Of a stretch of 39,926 bases of DNA, positions 1-7,939 are shown piece by piece. The stretch is from SAR324 cluster bacterium. GTDB lineage: Bacteria > SAR324 > JACQKK01. A program made the translations under genes and the position numbers. The notes under the pieces are model-generated. The model saw only the letters and a list, made by a program, of their open reading frames with translations. It was not told where the DNA came from and ran no database searches. The DNA lies in NCBI GenBank assembly GCA_022574555.1, contig JACZRV010000022.1, positions 1-39,926 of the forward strand, written 5' to 3'. Every line of letters begins with the position of its first letter. Within the stretch, counting starts at the first letter, position 1.

Positions 1-251
1 CCGTGGCGTGCCTGGCCGGAGATATGGACGCCCTGCTGATCCATTACCACTTCAAAACAGAAAAATGGCGCAAGGCCGCGCGCAGCACCAATGCCATCGA
101 ACGCTGCTTCGTCGAGGTGCGCAGACGTACACGGCCCATGGGCGTCATGGCCGACAGGGCCAGCATGAACCGGATACTTTATGCCGTCTTTACCGGCATC
201 AACCAAAGCCAAGGAACCGCTACCCCTTTTCCGCTGACACATAACTCTTGA
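1..251 (+). mobile_element. IS256-family (mutator-type) transposase, C-terminal fragment cut by the window edge
   Basis: The frame is open from the first bases and ends with TGA at 249-251, so only the last ~82 residues are visible. The segment STNAIERCFVEVRRRTRPMG matches the conserved C-terminal block of IS256/mutator transposases, which carries the catalytic Glu of the DDE triad in the NAIER...E.RRRTR pattern. The C-terminus looks complete; whether the rest is intact lies outside the window. The sequence turns AT-rich immediately after the stop, so this marks one edge of an accessory patch. I could not identify a terminal inverted repeat because only one end is present. Confidence 0.85.
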
Positions 252-338
252 CGTTACCATACAGAAATAATTGTAGTAGATTTTTCACGTGTGAAATGGA
301 TTCGCACATGAATTCGTCCCCATGGAGAAGGGAAAATC

Positions 339-629
339 ATGACAGAATTTCAAATCGGTAAAATCGTTGGTGTTCCCTGCGAAATTAGTTCCGGTGCGTT
401 TTCGGAGGAGAAATTCATTACACTTGAATCAGATCAAGAAATAATCACCGGGTTTGTTAATGATAGACTGCTCTTTAATATTGAGGGAAAAAGAGGATAT
501 GTCTATGGAATTGTTCAAGAAATAAATACGCCAACGATAGATGTGTGGATTGAGGGATCATTTTTTAATACATCAGGTTTAGCAAAATTTGATATTGACT
601 GGGCTAATTATAATATAAAACAAACCTAA
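339..629 (+). CDS. Small hypothetical protein, AT-rich accessory gene
   Basis: This 96-residue protein is not recognised. It starts at ATG 339 with a good ribosome binding site (AGAAGGG about 6 bases upstream) and ends ten bases before the dCTP deaminase-like reading frame at 639, so the two were probably co-transcribed. It is acidic, has no transmembrane segment and no cysteine pair, and seems mostly beta by its alternation of hydrophobic residues (GFVNDRLLFNIEGKRGYVYG). Codon use is AT-rich, unlike the GC-rich genes from 1.6 kb onward, which suggests transfer. Upstream, bases 283-296 form a short inverted repeat (TTTCAC-GT-GTGAAA) that could be an operator. Its position next to a nucleotide deaminase is the only functional hint. 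Confidence 0.6.
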   Translation: MTEFQIGKIVGVPCEISSGAFSEEKFITLESDQEIITGFVNDRLLFNIEGKRGYVYGIVQEINTPTIDVWIEGSFFNTSGLAKFDIDWANYNIKQT

Positions 630-638
630 AGATCAATC

Positions 639-1201
639 ATGGTGCTTTCCCAAGCGCAGATAATAGAAAATATTGATAGTGGTAAAATAGAATTCGACCC
701 CCAATTGATGAAAGTCAAATTGGACCTACCTCAATAGATCTCAGATTAGGCTACATATTCGCAAAAATCCAAGATTTGAAGGGACTAACATTATCTATCC
801 AATCTGGAATACCAGAAGGCTTATGGGTCGAACAAATTTTAAAAGAAATAGACGCACTTGGAAAGCCAGAGCAATTCTATTTACACAGTGGGGAATTTGT
901 TGTAGCGAGAACATTAGAAGTAGTGAAAATTCCCACTCATCTAGTCGCTTCGGTCGAAGGGCGTAGCACTTATGCGCGTATGGGTGTATCAATGCACCAA
1001 TCCGCGCCGTGGATTCATCCAGGATTTCATAATCATATAAAATTAGAGATAATGAATAACGGACCCGCAGTAATTCAACTGACACCAAAGATAGAAAGAC
1101 CCTGTCAATTAACATTTTTCGATCTAACGAGTGAAGTACCAAAAGGGAAGGCCTATGGTGACCGCATAACTGATAAATACCAGTTAGAAAAATCAAAATA
1201 A
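639..1201 (+). pseudogene. dcd: dCTP deaminase-like gene interrupted by a one-base frameshift
   Basis: Family members deaminate dCTP to dUTP in a trimeric dUTPase-like fold. Translation from ATG 639 gives an N-terminus beginning MVLSQAQIIENIDSGKIEFDP, then meets an early stop. The continuing frame (ESQIGPTSIDLRLG onward) is offset by one base. Adding one C to the C5 run at 698-702 would join the two into a protein of about 187 residues. The downstream part has GRSTYARMG, which carries the conserved Ser/Arg of the GRSS-A motif, and PGFHNHIKLEIMNNG, which carries the Glu that acts as catalytic residue in E. coli Dcd. Either the gene is recently inactivated or the homopolymer was miscalled. The gene is AT-rich and lies between two transposase remnants. 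Dcd homologues occur in housekeeping, phage and anti-phage contexts; this setting favours the latter two, but that is inference. Confidence 0.8.
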
Positions 1202-1348
1202 GTCCTCAATCCCCCAAACAACATTAGTAATTCCCGCTTCCATCGCCGGTGTGATTCGCAAACTCTGGTGAACGCGGCAGAAGTTGTAGTAGGCGAACTG
1301 GAGCGCAATCGCCGCTTTCAGGTTCTCTCTCCTGGCATGCGTGAAGAG
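1193..1348 (-). mobile_element. Transposase remnant (integrase-core C-terminal end)
   Basis: On the minus strand, a stretch of about 50 codons reads LFTHARRENLKAAIALQFAY followed by YNFCRVHQSLRITPAMEAGI and TNVVWGIEDLF. The YNFCR.H..LR.TPAMEAG.T..VW.IE signature closes a family of DDE integrase-core transposases often annotated as IS1- or IS481-like. The frame remains open further upstream (to about 1477), but that part does not look like transposase, so the element is a truncated tail. Its stop overlaps the end of the broken dcd gene, so the two were probably juxtaposed by insertion and deletion. Confidence 0.65.
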
Positions 1349-1408
1349 CGAATTATTGATGACGATGGGAACGATATAGTGATTCGGTTCAGCGGTGAGG
1401 TGTGAAGT

Positions 1409-1513
1409 ATGTATGATTTCCTGTCCGCCTATATCGGCTTTCGACAGGGGAGGCGGGGCAAACGCGAAACTCCGCAAGCAGTTGAATCTGAAGACTCAGA
1501 CCTTGAAGAATAA
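1409..1513 (+). CDS. 34-residue ORF ending at an intrinsic terminator
   Basis: ATG 1409 follows a GAGGTG Shine-Dalgarno-like stretch, and the frame ends with TAA 1511-1513, two bases before a strong terminator hairpin. The product begins MYDFLSAYIGF and ends with a very acidic tail (VESEDSDLEE). I do not recognise it. It could be a genuine small protein or the end of a gene truncated when the accessory patch was assembled. The in-frame TGA just upstream of the ATG rules out simple extension to the left. Confidence 0.3.
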   Translation: MYDFLSAYIGFRQGRRGKRETPQAVESEDSDLEE

Positions 1514-1514
1514 T

Positions 1515-1535
1515 GCCCGCTCTGGCGGGCTTTTT
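1515..1535 (+). terminator. Rho-independent terminator
   Basis: GCCCGC at 1515-1520 pairs perfectly with GCGGGC at 1525-1530 across a four-base loop and is followed by five T. It ends rightward transcription from the accessory patch and faces the end of the minus-strand gene at 1626. Confidence 0.85.
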
Positions 1536-1625
1536 CATTTAGTGTTCTGATATTCCAAATTGGGACACAACCCGGCGTTCTCAGACGCAACGACAAGCGC
1601 CCCCTAACATGGTAAATATACGGCC

Positions 1626-2930
1626 TTATGCGATGGATGAGCGCACCCAATCGAGGGATGTTTTCGCGAAAATGAGCTGATGTTCCCGCCGCGTCAGGAA
1701 GGGGTTGAGTTCGATCCGGCTGGATTCGATTCCGTTGGGGCTGGCCAGGGCGACCCAGGTCTGGCCGTTTTTCAGGCTCCGCCGCCGGCCATCGGGCGGA
1801 CCCGCCATCCCGCTTTCCGCCAGGGAGAAGTGGGTTCCGGCCTTATCGCGCATCGCAGCCGCCAAAGCTTTCACCATGCGCTCCGATACGGCGGGGAGGG
1901 CCGCCGCGTCATCTCCGATCAGTTCTGCCTTGGCCGTGCGGTCATAGGCAAAGCGACCTTGAGGAAAGAAATTAGATGCCCCGCTCCGGGCTGCGAGGGC
2001 CAATGTCAACGTGCCGCCGGTGGAGGTCTCCACCACGGAGAGCGTATGGGGCGAACCCGATATTTTTCTGGCCTGCAACGATTCGGCCAGCAGCGCGCCG
2101 CTTTCCAGTAAGGCGCGATTGAGCCGCTCCAGGGTTATGGTTAGAGGCGACCGCATCTCGTGGGGATCGCTGTCGGAAGGGAGATATTCCGATCGGCCGG
2201 CTGTGTAAAGATCGTGCAAATCTATCAGGGCTGCGGCGGAAGCAGTGACCATACCGGCCATGGGATCGCCCGCCGCCGTGGCGTGCCGGATGTGCGTCGA
2301 GGACAGCTTTAAAAAAGGCGCCAGCCATGACGGGGCCTCCGCTACCGAAAAGGAGTGGTGATCCAGGCCAATGCCCCTGGAGCGGCGAAGTTGCTGCACA
2401 GCGTCGCCGACCGGGTCTCCGCCGCGTTGAATGATCCAATAGCGGCAGGCCCTGGCAAGAAACTCCAGGTCGGTCGTGGAGAAAATATCCGGATTGGCCA
2501 TCCTGCGGATCAGATCCGTGCCGCCGAAAAGGTTGAGCCGATCGCCCGGGTAATCTGAATTGAGTGATCGAACGGTTTCAGCCGTGGTCACCGCGCGGTC
2601 GAAGGCGAACTCGAGTGTCGATACGCCCAGGGTAGTCAGACCGCTGCGCATGGGTTGCCGCGCTGCCTTTGCCCGGCGGGCCAGGAAAGAGGCTACAGGG
2701 TCGGAGATTTCAGCGATGCTTTGTTGCAGGATTTCCAGCCTGTGAGGTGCGGCCACCTCAGGGTCGGGCTTGGTGGGATCCGGATGGTGGCCGTTGGAAA
2801 GGATGAACACCACCCGCTTCAGGCCCGGTTCGGACTGCAGCATCCATTCGGCTGCCGCGAAATGATTGAATCCGATTGGGTTTCCGGATACGGGATAATA
2901 CAATGTCGAGTGCAGAGGGTAGGTTTCCAT
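1626..2930 (-). CDS. Fusion of NMN/NaMN adenylyltransferase-like domain and CinA/PncC domain
   Basis: The 434-residue product has two domains. Residues ~8-240 resemble the nucleotidyltransferase fold: GNPIGFNH at 16-23 corresponds to the GxFxPxxxxH nucleotide-binding loop, closer to the eukaryotic NPI..xH form, and LSSTHIRH at 209-216 corresponds to the ISST-IR motif. Residues ~265-434 resemble the CinA C-terminal domain (PncC, NMN deamidase), with VETSTGG at 300-306, YDRTAK at 329-334 and SGMAGPPDG at 373-381. In canonical PncC the first motif is AES(C/A)TGG with a catalytic Ser. Here that position is Thr, while the Tyr and Lys of YxxxxK are kept. A role in pyridine-nucleotide salvage is inferred. 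The ATG overlaps the divergent dacB start by two bases, so at least one of the two real starts may lie further in. Confidence 0.8.
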   Translation of the reverse strand: METYPLHSTLYYPVSGNPIGFNHFAAAEWMLQSEPGLKRVVFILSNGHHPDPTKPDPEVAAPHRLEILQQSIAEISDPVASFLARRAKAARQPMRSGLTTLGVSTLEFAFDRAVTTAETVRSLNSDYPGDRLNLFGGTDLIRRMANPDIFSTTDLEFLARACRYWIIQRGGDPVGDAVQQLRRSRGIGLDHHSFSVAEAPSWLAPFLKLSSTHIRHATAAGDPMAGMVTASAAALIDLHDLYTAGRSEYLPSDSDPHEMRSPLTITLERLNRALLESGALLAESLQARKISGSPHTLSVVETSTGGTLTLALAARSGASNFFPQGRFAYDRTAKAELIGDDAAALPAVSERMVKALAAAMRDKAGTHFSLAESGMAGPPDGRRRSLKNGQTWVALASPNGIESSRIELNPFLTRREHQLIFAKTSLDWVRSSIA

Positions 2931-4611
2931 GAACGATGGCCGCTTTCGCGATGAGGGCTTGAGGCTTTGGTTTGCCGGTCACCGGGCCTCCTGTCGGCGC
3001 CTGGTCGGAACCGCGTGGCTGGCTCGAATCACGTGGTTGGCTAGATTCGCGATACCGCTGGCGATCACTGCGCTTTGGGCAGCAGTAGGGATCGCCGAAA
3101 GTCCTGCGCCGGCAGATATCGATCCGCTATTGGCCAGGAAAGTCGTTTCGCTGATCGAGGAGCATGGACTCGATCCCGAGCGCGTATCCCTGGTGATCCG
3201 TTCCACCCGCGATAAGCGGACATTGGTGGCGCACCGGCCGGACGCGCCGATGATCCCCGCCTCCAACGCCAAGCTGGTGACCTCCTATGTCGCCCTGCGT
3301 GAACTTTCTCCCAACTATCAGTGGAAGACCAGGTTCTTTCTGGTGGAGGAAAACGATGACCCGCGCCATCCGGGGCGTCAAGGGCTATTGGTGGTCGGTT
3401 CGGGCGATCCCACCCCGTCCTATAGCGATCTGGAGGCCTTGGCCTTGCAGTTGCGGCTGAGGGGGCTGGTACGGGTCGATGGTCATTTGTATTACGACGA
3501 TACCCTATTCGATGACCAGCGGCATCCTTCGGCATGGGGGCCTTCTATCGGGGACCAGCCTTGGTACGCGCCCGTAAGCCCTTTTATCGTGAATTTTAAT
3601 ATTGCCCGGTTTCAGGTAGCAGTGCTCGAGGATGGCCGCGGGATCGAGGTATTGCCGGCGACCCCCTCCCTGGGGATGCAGATCACGTCGGGCTTCAACC
3701 GAATTCCGGACGGGCGGGAGCGAATTCGGGTGCAACAACATCCGACGCCCGATGGCATCGCATTCGAAATCAGCGGCGATCTTCCCCGGGCAAGGCGCAC
3801 CTATACCGTCACTACAGCCATTTCCGATCCGGTGGATCACTATATGCGATTGCTGCGTACCAGCCTGCGCCGCGCTGGGGTGGAAGGTGAAATGCCCATC
3901 GCCCCCTATCCTCCCGATCGGTATTCTATCCGTTTGCTGCACGTCCATAAATCGCCGCCACTCCGCACCCTGCTCGCGGAAATGAACAAAGAGAGCAATA
4001 ACCTCGTCGCAGAGGTGTTGCTGCGTACTTTGGCTGTTCGTGGTGGCGGATGGCGGGTGACCGAAGCGGAGGGGGTTGAAATCCTCAACGACGTGATGGT
4101 GAGCGAATTTCCTCGCTTCGCGGATATCGTGCGGCTCGAGGATGGCTCGGGACTGAGCCGCGATAATCGGCTGACTGCCGGTTTTATGGTGGCTTTGCTG
4201 GAACGCGTTCTCGCACGATTCGATTTCCGTTCCGAGTTTCTGGCGTCTCTCAGCCTCGGCGGATGGGACGGAACTTTGCAATTTCGCGATTATCCGGTGC
4301 GTCAATGGGGAAAGATTCGCGCTAAATCCGGAACGCTGCACGGGGTGCAGAATTTGAGTGGCTACTTCAATTTCGGGAATGAACTGCTCGTATTCTCGTT
4401 TCTGATCAATGACGATTCCCTGAGTCATCAACAGCTACAAGGCGCTCAGGATCGCATTATCTCCATACTTTTCGACCACGTCGTCACCATGGCGGCGCCC
4501 CTGCCATCGGTCAAGAAAGCGCTACCGCGGAATACCGCGCCTAATGTACTTGCACCGCCTCCGGCATCGGTGAAGAATCGACCCGCTGCTTCCGTATCGT
4601 CCAGCCGCTAA
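2929..4611 (+). CDS. dacB: D-alanyl-D-alanine carboxypeptidase/endopeptidase, PBP4 (DacB) type
   Basis: This periplasmic class C penicillin-binding protein trims or cleaves peptide cross-links in peptidoglycan. All three active-site motifs are present in the 560-residue product: SNAK at 112-115, SNN at 356-358 and KSGT at 466-469, with the large insertion between the first and second that is typical of PBP4. A hydrophobic segment at ~36-56 after a basic stretch is the export signal; cleavage is plausible near AESPAPA. The N-terminus is longer than usual and contains an imperfect internal repeat (WLARITWLARF), so the true start may be downstream of 2929. The C-terminus carries a Pro/Ala-rich tail of ~40 residues beyond the catalytic domain. 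The gene is divergent from the CinA fusion gene and convergent with recJ. Confidence 0.93.
   Translation: MNDGRFRDEGLRLWFAGHRASCRRLVGTAWLARITWLARFAIPLAITALWAAVGIAESPAPADIDPLLARKVVSLIEEHGLDPERVSLVIRSTRDKRTLVAHRPDAPMIPASNAKLVTSYVALRELSPNYQWKTRFFLVEENDDPRHPGRQGLLVVGSGDPTPSYSDLEALALQLRLRGLVRVDGHLYYDDTLFDDQRHPSAWGPSIGDQPWYAPVSPFIVNFNIARFQVAVLEDGRGIEVLPATPSLGMQITSGFNRIPDGRERIRVQQHPTPDGIAFEISGDLPRARRTYTVTTAISDPVDHYMRLLRTSLRRAGVEGEMPIAPYPPDRYSIRLLHVHKSPPLRTLLAEMNKESNNLVAEVLLRTLAVRGGGWRVTEAEGVEILNDVMVSEFPRFADIVRLEDGSGLSRDNRLTAGFMVALLERVLARFDFRSEFLASLSLGGWDGTLQFRDYPVRQWGKIRAKSGTLHGVQNLSGYFNFGNELLVFSFLINDDSLSHQQLQGAQDRIISILFDHVVTMAAPLPSVKKALPRNTAPNVLAPPPASVKNRPAASVSSSR
3010..3045 (+). repeat. Imperfect tandem repeat, 2 x 18 bp, in the dacB signal region
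   Basis: Units 3010-3027 and 3028-3045 match at 14 of 18 positions and encode the repeated WLAR of the signal region. The unit length is a multiple of three, so the frame is kept. It looks like an older, diverged member of the short tandem duplications seen elsewhere in the window. Confidence 0.6.
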
Positions 4612-4684
4612 ACGCGACCAAAATCCAATTCCCCGGCACGCCAGGTTCTTTGCTCTGCGACCGGCGCCGGGATCGCACACCGGT

Positions 4685-6433
4685 TTAGGCTGTAGCTCGC
4701 AGATCAACCACTTTGAGCTGGGTTTTCACCCCCTGTGCGCTGTACGTGAGTTGCGGCACAAAGGCGATATCGAATGTTCCCTTCAGGTGCTCCGCCAGGG
4801 CCGAGTGGTCCCAAGCCACTGCCTCGATCTCGTGGCCCTGGGCGCAGTTGAGTTGCAGCTTCAGATGGCGGTTCTGGAATACAGATGGGTGACCCACGTC
4901 GAGGCCGTGGACGGCAATCACCGGTTCTGGATTGCCGAAGCCGAATGGAGAGAGCCTCCCGATTTCCTCAATAAATTTGCAATCCAGATGTTCCGGCTGG
5001 ATCCATGTATCTATGGCGATGCATTTTTGATCGGGTTTACGCGGACCGTCCTGCGCCTCTGCAATGGCTTTCATAAACTGAGCGGTAAAAGCGGACAAAT
5101 TGGCGGGGTGCAACGCCAGTCCAGCGGCATTGACGTGCCCTCCGAATCGCTTCAGCGTGCTTTCACAGCATCCCAGGGCATGCAGGATATCGAACTGGCC
5201 ATTCCCCCTGGCCGATCCCAGCGCGACATCGCCGTGATAGAGAGAGATTACCACCGTCGGTTTTTGGAACTGACCGGCGATTCGGGTCGCAATGATACTG
5301 ATGACGCCGGGGTGCCAGTCTTTGCCCACCAATACCAAGGCCGGGTTCGACTGTTGCGATTCCGCTTGCTTCATGGCCCCGGCGAGAGCCGTCTTCTCGA
5401 TCTCCTGGCGGCTGCGGTTGACCGAGACCAGATGACGTGCCAACCGGCGTCCCTCGGTAAACGATCGGGTGAGCAGCATCTGGATCCCCAGGGCGGGGTC
5501 GCCGATACGGCCTAAAGCGTTGATCTTGGGCGCGATCTTGAAATTGATGACGTTGGGGGAGACCCCGGAACGTACGTTGCACTCCTTGATCAATCCGGCG
5601 AGACCAGGGCGGGGCCGCGTGTTAATCATTTCGAGGCCCAATTTCACCAGCACCCTGTTTTCGCCGACCAGGGGCGACATATCGGCCACGGTCGCCAGCG
5701 CGACCAGGTCCAGATAATAGGAGGGAAGGGTGTGGCAGATGCCCCTGATATCCCAGAAATCGTCTGCGCTCAATCGATTGTCCAGAGCGCATATGAGCTT
5801 GTAAGCCACTCCAGTGGCGGAAAGATTTTTGAACGGGTAACCGCAGCCCGGCTGATGGGGATTCACCAGAGCCACCGCAGTGGGCATATCGGGCCCCAAT
5901 TTGTGATGGTCGGTGATGATCAGGTCTATGCCTAGTTTTTTCAGATACTTGGATTCTTCACAGGCAGTCGACCCATTGTCGACGGTGATGAGGAGGTCGA
6001 CACGCGTGGCATGAATCTTATCGATGGTGGGTACGTTGAGTCCGTACCCATCGACCAGCCGATTCGGCAGGAAATAGTGTACCCTTGCCCCCAAGCGTTT
6101 GAAATAATTGTATAATATTGCTGCCGAAGCCGTCCCGTCGACATCGTAGTCGCCAAAGATGAGAATTTTTTCGAAATTGAGGATGGCTTGCCGGATGCGG
6201 GCTACGGCCGCCTCCATTCCGGCCATGAGGAAGGGATCGTGAAGCTGCTCGGGGCCCGGGTTGAGAAATCGGGAGATTTCGCTCGTGCTTCGTACGTCTC
6301 GAGCTGCCAGAATTTGGCACAACCCGCTGGAAATCCCCAAGTGCGCGCAAATTTGATTTAATGTGGATTCATCAATCGTCTGCTCCGGGTCCGTCCAAAC
6401 TCTATCGGTGAGGATGCCTTGCGCGTAGATCAT
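4685..6433 (-). CDS. recJ: Single-stranded-DNA-specific 5'-3' exonuclease RecJ
   Basis: RecJ degrades single-stranded DNA 5' to 3' in recombination and mismatch/base-excision repair, in the cytoplasm. I start it at ATG 6433 (MIYAQGILTDRVW), which is preceded by AAGGAG with 6-base spacing, rather than at an upstream in-frame ATG at 6544. This gives 582 residues, the usual RecJ length. DHH-phosphoesterase motifs appear in order: GDYDVDG, a VDNGS motif, ITDHHKLG, and an ATVADMSPL segment. A DHHA1-type GGHVNAAGLAL segment and the C-terminal OB-like region follow. All metal-binding Asp/His motifs look intact. It is convergent with dacB, with a 73-base gap and no obvious terminator. Confidence 0.95.
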   Translation of the reverse strand: MIYAQGILTDRVWTDPEQTIDESTLNQICAHLGISSGLCQILAARDVRSTSEISRFLNPGPEQLHDPFLMAGMEAAVARIRQAILNFEKILIFGDYDVDGTASAAILYNYFKRLGARVHYFLPNRLVDGYGLNVPTIDKIHATRVDLLITVDNGSTACEESKYLKKLGIDLIITDHHKLGPDMPTAVALVNPHQPGCGYPFKNLSATGVAYKLICALDNRLSADDFWDIRGICHTLPSYYLDLVALATVADMSPLVGENRVLVKLGLEMINTRPRPGLAGLIKECNVRSGVSPNVINFKIAPKINALGRIGDPALGIQMLLTRSFTEGRRLARHLVSVNRSRQEIEKTALAGAMKQAESQQSNPALVLVGKDWHPGVISIIATRIAGQFQKPTVVISLYHGDVALGSARGNGQFDILHALGCCESTLKRFGGHVNAAGLALHPANLSAFTAQFMKAIAEAQDGPRKPDQKCIAIDTWIQPEHLDCKFIEEIGRLSPFGFGNPEPVIAVHGLDVGHPSVFQNRHLKLQLNCAQGHEIEAVAWDHSALAEHLKGTFDIAFVPQLTYSAQGVKTQLKVVDLRATA

Positions 6434-7087
6434 AGCGTTCTCCTTGACGGCTGCACTTCCCTGTTTGCTCGTCACTGCACCCCCTCTGCGGCATGGCGGT
6501 CTTGCCTTTGGGAGTGGCTTCGTGCGGCCTGGCGCGGCGGCCAAGCGCCGCGTATCGACCCGCGTCCTCGCGCTCCAACCTGGGGCCGACGGATTCGGCG
6601 CGAAAGTGCTTCCCGTTCAAAGACTTGCCATCATGCCCTGTTGCAATACTTCTAGCGGATTTGGAGTGGGTTTGCAATAAATCCAAAACATCTGACCCAA
6701 AATCGCTCGGCGCGGCCGCTGATCACAGATTCATGTGAGCGAGAAATGCCGCACCGATTCAAATGTATGGCTGTCGCGGCATTCGAGAAGCGCCAGCAGC
6801 CGTACTTGAGCGCGCGGATGATTTCCGCCATCGCCGGAGATAATACCGTCGGATGTTCGTAGGAGCACGGCACCGACTTTCAATACCGACTTTCAATAAA
6901 TTGCCAGCGTCGTTGCAATCGAGCCCCAAATCCCGGCCTCAATCGGGAACTGTCGTGTTGGGCAGCGATTTATCTCATCGCATGGACGCCCTGGCCGAAA
7001 TCCGACGGTCCCGTAAAGACTCAGGGCGCTGACAGGGTGACAAGTTCGCCGCGCGGGCACGATTCGGATCGCATATAACCATCCGTG
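6434..7087. other. Gene-free stretch of about 650 bp between recJ and the grxD promoter
   Basis: No frame here has a credible protein. The longest minus-strand frame (6652-6873) shows no recognisable motif, and I found no tRNA, tmRNA or RNase P hallmark. It holds a 13-bp direct repeat at 6873-6898. It may contain decayed gene remnants or the upstream region of recJ. Confidence 0.45.
6873..6898 (+). repeat. Perfect tandem repeat, 2 x 13 bp
   Basis: CCGACTTTCAATA occurs at 6873-6885 and again directly at 6886-6898. It is intergenic, and its unit length is not a multiple of three. Confidence 0.9.
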
Positions 7088-7116
7088 TTGGCTTACTCGG
7101 GAAATGAGTTTACAAT
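7088..7116 (+). promoter_or_regulatory. Sigma70-type promoter of grxD
   Basis: TTGGCT (7088-7093), a 17-base spacer and TACAAT (7111-7116) give near-consensus -35 and -10 boxes. Transcription would start near 7123, about 40 bases before the grxD ATG. Confidence 0.6.
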
Positions 7117-7164
7117 CGATGGTGTTATCAAAGTTCCGACACCGCAACGCGAAGGGAGTACATC

Positions 7165-7554
7165 ATGCCGTCTTTTAAACAGATCTTTAAAGTGGTGAAT
7201 CCGGGCGATGACGCCCAAGATTCCGCGACCGATCAGGCCGACGCTCAGGAGCGCATTCGTAATGACGTCGAGAATAACAAGGTATTAATTTACATGAAAG
7301 GGTCGCCGGAGGCCCCCCAGTGCGGTTTTTCCGCGGCGACCATCGACGTGTTCAATCAGCTGGGCGTGCCCTACGCAACGCGGGACGTGCTACAGGACCC
7401 GGAGATTCGCCAAGGCGTGAAGGAATTTTCCAACTGGCCCACCGTTCCCCAGATATATGTGGACGGCAAATTCATCGGGGGCAGCGACATCGTTATTGAT
7501 CTTCACGCCCGTGGTGAGTTGGGCAAGATCGTCCAGGACGCGCTCAAGGAATAG
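7165..7554 (+). CDS. grxD: Monothiol glutaredoxin, Grx4/GrxD type (CGFS)
   Basis: The protein binds and transfers [2Fe-2S] clusters with glutathione and serves Fe-S assembly. Its 129 residues contain the signature CGFS at 53-56, the glutathione-contacting WPTVPQIYVDG segment and the GGSDI loop. The N-terminus carries about 30 residues not found in the short E. coli protein, acidic and probably disordered. The start at ATG 7165 has GAAGGGAG about 7 bases upstream, and a good promoter lies at 7088-7116, so it is probably a single-gene unit. A 14-bp perfect palindrome (7595-7608) follows the stop but lacks a T-run. Confidence 0.95.
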   Translation: MPSFKQIFKVVNPGDDAQDSATDQADAQERIRNDVENNKVLIYMKGSPEAPQCGFSAATIDVFNQLGVPYATRDVLQDPEIRQGVKEFSNWPTVPQIYVDGKFIGGSDIVIDLHARGELGKIVQDALKE

Positions 7555-7747
7555 TTCCGACTCGCACCGCCCGGCTGCTGGAATCCAGGCCGCTGGGCTC
7601 GCGAGCCCGGTAGAATTTGGTCAGTCACCATAGTCCCCGCAGTAGCACACCCGCCCCAGTGCGCTCCATTCGTATTGACGCCAAAGTGGATCAAGCCGTC
7701 GACGATAAATTGGCGAGCTATCAGGTCGCCCGTGGCATGATGCGGTT

Positions 7748-7939
7748 TTAAGCGTCGGTCGGTTCATCGGACGCTGGCTGGCGGCGGCTTGATGATTTCC
7801 CTTCCGATCGGGCAGCTTGACCGGTCGTTTCGTCTCTATCCCGCAAGTGGCCGTACAGCGCCTCGCACCGCTGGGAGCAGAATACACTGGCCCGGCGCTG
7901 GATGGGGACCGGTTTCGAGCACAGAAAACATCGCCTCAC
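7748..7939 (-). CDS. 63-residue zinc-ribbon protein translationally coupled to uppP
   Basis: A GTG start at 7939-7937 overlaps the uppP stop as GTGA, the usual layout for translational coupling. The product has C4-x2-C7 and C21-x3-C25 within the first 25 residues (CFLCSKP ... VFCSQRC), a four-cysteine zinc ribbon like those of small proteins of the YacG or DUF2256 type, though I cannot assign it to either. The C-terminal half is charged, Ser/Arg/Glu-rich and probably disordered. Function is unknown. Coupling to an undecaprenyl-diphosphate phosphatase suggests co-expression but not necessarily a shared job. The spaced cysteine pairs and the exact 4-base overlap are the evidence that the frame is real. 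Confidence 0.6.
   Translation of the reverse strand: MRRCFLCSKPVPIQRRASVFCSQRCEALYGHLRDRDETTGQAARSEGKSSSRRQPASDEPTDA

Noticed and set aside
3505..4431. Minus-strand frame of 308 codons over dacB
   Set aside because: Antisense to a gene with all three PBP motifs; no recognisable domain.
7660..7750. Short plus-strand frame ending at 7750, perhaps the tail of a lost gene
   Set aside because: It has no start or ribosome site and overlaps the minus-strand zinc-ribbon gene; the resemblance to a DUF1801-like C-terminus is too weak.
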